Positions 60,410 through 64,000 of a stretch of 64,000 nt of DNA are shown here, piece by piece. Below the pieces are notes generated by a model. That model was not told the origin of the DNA and did no database searches. It was given only the letters and a program-made list of their open reading frames with translations. Within the stretch, counting starts at the first letter, position 1. Every line of letters starts with the position of its first letter. The position numbers and the translations under genes are program-made. This stretch comes from Chelonoidis abingdonii (taxonomy: Eukaryota; Chordata; Testudines; Testudinidae). The stretch spans positions 92,328,844 to 92,392,843 of the forward strand of contig NC_133770.1 in the NCBI RefSeq assembly GCF_003597395.2, read 5' to 3'.

Positions 60410-62905
60410 TAAAACTAAGGATAAGGGACATGCCTATGGCCACAATTACTAAAATAAACTGTTATTCTTTTGTATTGGATGCACTGTGATAGTGTACTGA
60501 CACTCCACATATTAACCCTCACATAAGAGTCATGTTATTATACAGATTGTCACTCAGTCTCTAATTAATGATCATAAAATATGGCCACTTAGGAACGCTG
60601 ATTAGTTTTATCCTATTGCTCTTGCTTCTGTGAAACCAGAAAGGAGTATGTGATACTTTAGCAGCATATTTAGAAGTGTCCAAATAGCATGAAGATTTCA
60701 AGTAAGCTCAAGTGGTGGCCCTTATAAGGATAATTTCACTGTGGTAACATTTAAGACACAGCAGTTTGCAACTGATACAGTCACTGACATCTGCGCGAAG
60801 TGGATGTAAAATGTTACTATTCCAATTATACCTGTGTAAAGCTATAAGTGACTATACACAGTGCAAGACTGTGTAGAGTCAAGCCCAGAATTCGGAAGCT
60901 ACTAGTACAACCCATCATTATAATAAAGTGCAGGTAGATTATGCTGTTTTCAAAGTTTCTTGAGGAATCTCACAGATGGCTATAGAATTTACTATTAATC
61001 AAGATGACACGGACTAGAATGCTGCTCTGTTGTATTTTCTTTGGGTCCTGCTTGATACATTATTAAGATGTGATCAATGCCTTCCCTTTTGCCTAGATGT
61101 TTGGCAGACTATGGAAAGCTGCTTCTGTGTTTCAGTGGCCACTTACTGATTTAAGTGTCAAATCAAACTTTCCACTGTACAGAACCGTACAGGGTAGTCC
61201 TGCAATGTTTTTCCTGAAGTCATGATCCCAGTCCAAGTAATTTTGCTTGGCTACACACTGTCATACACCCACAGCCCACTGTTGTTTTCATTTTTAAAAA
61301 CTATATTTGTGCAGAATATAGGAGAAAAATCAGTATTCACTGAGGAAGATGAGGGAGTTCTCCTGCTTCTGGTGAAGCTTTGCCTTTGGAATGAATCAAA
61401 TTACAGTGGTTCGGCAGGGTTTTTGCTTGCTTTTAAAGTGGAAAGACACTCTCTAATCTCCCTAGAAAGGCTTTATTCCTTCTATGCTAATTACTCATTT
61501 TAAACAAACCTCTATTTTTAAATTAAAAAATAACACAGAATGAAACAAAACGATGACCTCACTTGCAACAATAGGAAGTGATTGGGAGTGCCTCAATTTT
61601 AGGGTGTGCTGACTTCCCTTAAAAGGAGCTGATTTTCAAATGGTGGGTACTCAGTTATTTCTGAAAATTAGGCCCTTTTAAACAGTCTCAAGATAGGCAT
61701 AAACTAAGATTAGTCACTTCTGAAAAATCATTAGGGTAAGTCAAAAATTAAGCTAAAAACCTGTTAATTTGTCATTTTTGCCAAGACTTCACTTTCACGG
61801 TGGCGAATTCTCATTAATACTGCCCCTAAAAGACATGCTTATAGCAGTGGAAAACTGCATTTCACTTTGATATTTCCTTTCACTTTATCTGTTGCAATTT
61901 CCAATTACCTCAGTACTGGTTAATTAAGGGCAATATTTCATTTATAGCTATACAACACACACATTGGACTTTGCCAGAGGAAGTGAGAGATTATTCTTGC
62001 AAGGAGACAAGAAATGGGCTCCCTGGATTTATAGTTATATCCCTTCTAAATTGTCATGAGTTTGTTAAATTCTCTTTTAGTCTGTTTGAATTTAGTGCTG
62101 GCAAAAGATGCCAGCCTCACAGTCCTTGAAAGTGATGTCATAGTTATCCACGGAACAGACAATCTATGGACAGCAGCAGTGAAAGCTGCCTACACACAGC
62201 TAATATGCCTCAGAATGAAGAACCATTCTGGGGGTAAATGCATAGCTCTGTCACCATGAGTATTCAGTCCTTCCCCTCAGATGAGATTGCTCACTGAAGT
62301 GCCAATTAATGCCAGGTGTGGGTAGTGTTTGTGGACATTAATTAACCTTCTAGGAACTGGATTTAGATCACCACATCCATTTCATTTAGGCCATTGAGCA
62401 ATGTTTAGTATTTGAATACTCTTGCTAAGAATATTATTAGGCTTCTGAATTTTTAAGTTTTCAGCCTCACAACTGAAAAAACATGAACAATCCTTTTATA
62501 AGAAAGCAGGACTTGAGTTCCTAACAGTCCAGAGGTAGAAAACATGAACCTATATTAGAGTTAGTTTGCCTCACATGGAATAGGCAAACATTCACTGAAG
62601 TCCAAACAGATCCTTTAACATATGCCAAAACTTGAGTTAGTTTTCACTCTCTTCTGCTCTGACTGGTTTCAGATGAAACAGGAAGTGGAAAATATTAAAG
62701 CACCATTAGGGAAGCTAATCTCACATTATTTCTGATCTTGCTGAAATCAGGAGGCAGCAGAAGTCTCACCAGAAGGACTGAGCGCTTGAGATTACCGGAC
62801 TGATTTTCAGATTAACGATGACAGGTTAAGCACTGGAGAAGAAATTTAGACAAGTCAAAGTTTATAGTACCACTGATTCTTTCAAGGTCTACCCATGGTT
62901 ACTTC
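60410..62905. other. Intronic sequence without recognised genes
   Basis: AT-rich. Open frames at 61222-61503 and 62056-62259 lack splice context or domain resemblance. Confidence 0.5.
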
Positions 62906-64000
62906 TGTGATGCTGGTAGATCAGATGCCAGCTCTTGCCAAGGCTGTAGACATCAACTAAGTACTGACAAATTCATAGCTGGAAACCTGACCAGCTCACC
63001 TGTATGTTAGCATTGCTCAAGATCAGTGTTAGACTTGTAAGGTGCACTAGCGTTAAGTATAAAATGTTTGTAAATTGCTACATGCATTAATCTCACTTGT
63101 AATGTCTGTAACCCCTGTGATAAGGTAATATATAAGTTTTGCTTGATAACTGTAAAAATGCCAGCTCTGAAATTGTGAACCCAGGCAGGAGCAGTGGTTC
63201 CCTCACCCATCAAGAAAGACTATCAAAAAAATTAAGTGGGCCATTGTGATATAAAGCCTGAGTTGATGGCCTCCTTACACCAGCGAAGATGCTATGTTCA
63301 CGGAAGCTTGTCCCATCAACTTGAATTCTGGAAGAAAATGAAGATAGCTGACATGAAAATTCTTCATCTCTTTGCTATTTGGTAGGGTGACATGTCCCGT
63401 TTTGTCCAGGACAGACCCCTTTATAAGCCTGGATGTTTTTCGCAAAACTGGACAGCTGGCAAGAACAAATGGAATAAATGCCCAGTTTTGCCAAGAAAGT
63501 GGGGCATGCCTCCTTAAGACGGTGGGGAAGAACATTCATGGGGGCGAGCGGCAACACCAGGCAGCTCAGACCAGCCCCACAAGAAGGGGGAAATCAGTCT
63601 AGCTCCATGCGGTGTCCCATTTTTACTTTGAGAAATATGGTCACTCTACTTTTTGGACTCTCACGAGACTGGAGCTAGAGATCCCTAGGGTCAACCTGGG
63701 CTAGCCCAAAAAGACATTCAGTGCTGACAGATTACAACATCTCTGTCACCTTTTGGAACCATAGACTGTAACTCATTTGTCTATATATGTTGTCTGCTTT
63801 AACCTTTAAATAACTCACATCTTTTTCCTAGTTAATAAATCTTTAGTTAGTTTACTATGGGATTACTTATAAACATTGTCTTTGGTGTGAGATCTAAGGT
63901 ACAAATTGACCGAGGGTAAGTGATTGGTCTCTTGGGAGTGGGATAAACCTGAATATTTTGTGGTCTTTGGTATAAGTGACCATTTATCTCTAAGTCCAGC
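62906..64000 (+). mobile_element. Endogenous retrovirus LTR, second copy, cut by window edge
   Basis: Matches 44286-45120 in order. Landmarks are 'TGTGATGCTGGTAGATCAG', 'tgacaaattcatagctgga', 'gctacatgcattaatctca', 'ttagtttactatgggatta' and 'ggtaagtgattggtctc'. An 'aataaa' at 63833-63838 could be its polyadenylation signal. A MITE (63384-63647) is inserted. The 3' border and any internal retroviral part lie beyond base 64000, so solo status cannot be judged. Confidence 0.85.
63384..63647. mobile_element. MITE nested in the LTR
   Basis: Ends 'agggtgacatgtccc' and 'atatggtcactct' are imperfect inverted repeats related to those at 41824-41942. The segment has no partner in the other LTR copy, which confirms insertion. 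Small open frames on both strands are chance. Confidence 0.78.

Larger units (their letters stand above)
9440..64000 (-). other. Probable PDE1C 5' intron or inter-promoter region
   Basis: Everything to the right of the 114-bp exon is upstream on the gene's strand. The exon that should precede it, which encodes the region ending in K-K-T-S-Q in mammals, was searched for by eye on the minus strand and not recognised. PDE1C is known as a very large gene with several first exons, so this is inferred to be intronic. No other coding exon with splice sites was recognised. Unannotated parts are AT-rich unique sequence mixed with decayed repeats. Confidence 0.6.

Noticed and set aside
1..64000. A previously undescribed multi-gene system
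   Set aside because: The window shows one split host gene and many transposable elements. No cluster of intact unknown genes is present.

Overview
The window looks like non-coding euchromatin from a reptile, most probably a turtle. It is AT-rich, has split exons with GT-AG borders, and carries repeats I recognise as turtle types: a 'gtaggcaacc' hAT MITE, a 'gtgaccag' MITE, a CR1 3' end, MIR-type SINEs, a Tigger-like MITE, and many short foldbacks with a 'gaagtcaatgg' core. The species cannot be named from this sequence.

The only host gene I can support is on the minus strand. Three consecutive coding exons (9439-9326, 8343-8161 and 5260-5194) encode about 121 residues matching calmodulin-dependent cyclic nucleotide phosphodiesterase PDE1C. 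They cover the regulatory N-domain, a basic calmodulin-binding-like stretch and the entry to the catalytic domain. All borders are GT-AG and the phases agree. The rest of the catalytic domain would lie left of base 1. The first exons and promoters lie right of base 9439, probably beyond base 64000, so some 54.5 kb on the right reads as a 5' intron of PDE1C or the space between alternative first exons.

Layout: 1-5193 is an intron with a repeat copy, a hAT MITE with a perfect 8-bp duplication, and a foldback MITE. 5194-9439 holds the three exons; a 90-bp near-identical tandem duplication sits next to one splice acceptor. 9440-14437 is intron with a foldback MITE and a second copy of the left-edge repeat. 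14438-18275 is a complete but badly broken Ty3/Gypsy element whose LTRs are still about 98% identical. 18276-30341 is intron with MIR, CR1 and tRNA-type SINE pieces and a reverse-oriented solo LTR with a 5-bp target duplication. 30342-32400 is a large DNA-transposon-like element with Myb/SANT-like remnants on opposite strands. 32401-47137 holds a Tigger-like MITE, small foldbacks and another solo LTR with a perfect 5-bp duplication. 47138-64000 holds a 731-bp hAT element, two GC-rich elements, an N gap inside an LTR-like repeat, an opposite-strand copy of the hAT MITE, and a second copy of the solo LTR that carries a nested MITE and runs off the end.

I found no rRNA, standard tRNA gene, CRISPR array or unrecognised gene system. 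Nearly every long open frame outside the PDE1C exons is chance or repeat-derived. The points most worth a second look are the tandem duplication at the splice acceptor, the mismatch between young LTRs and a decayed Gypsy interior, the inverted layout of the SANT-bearing element, and the sequence beside the assembly gap.
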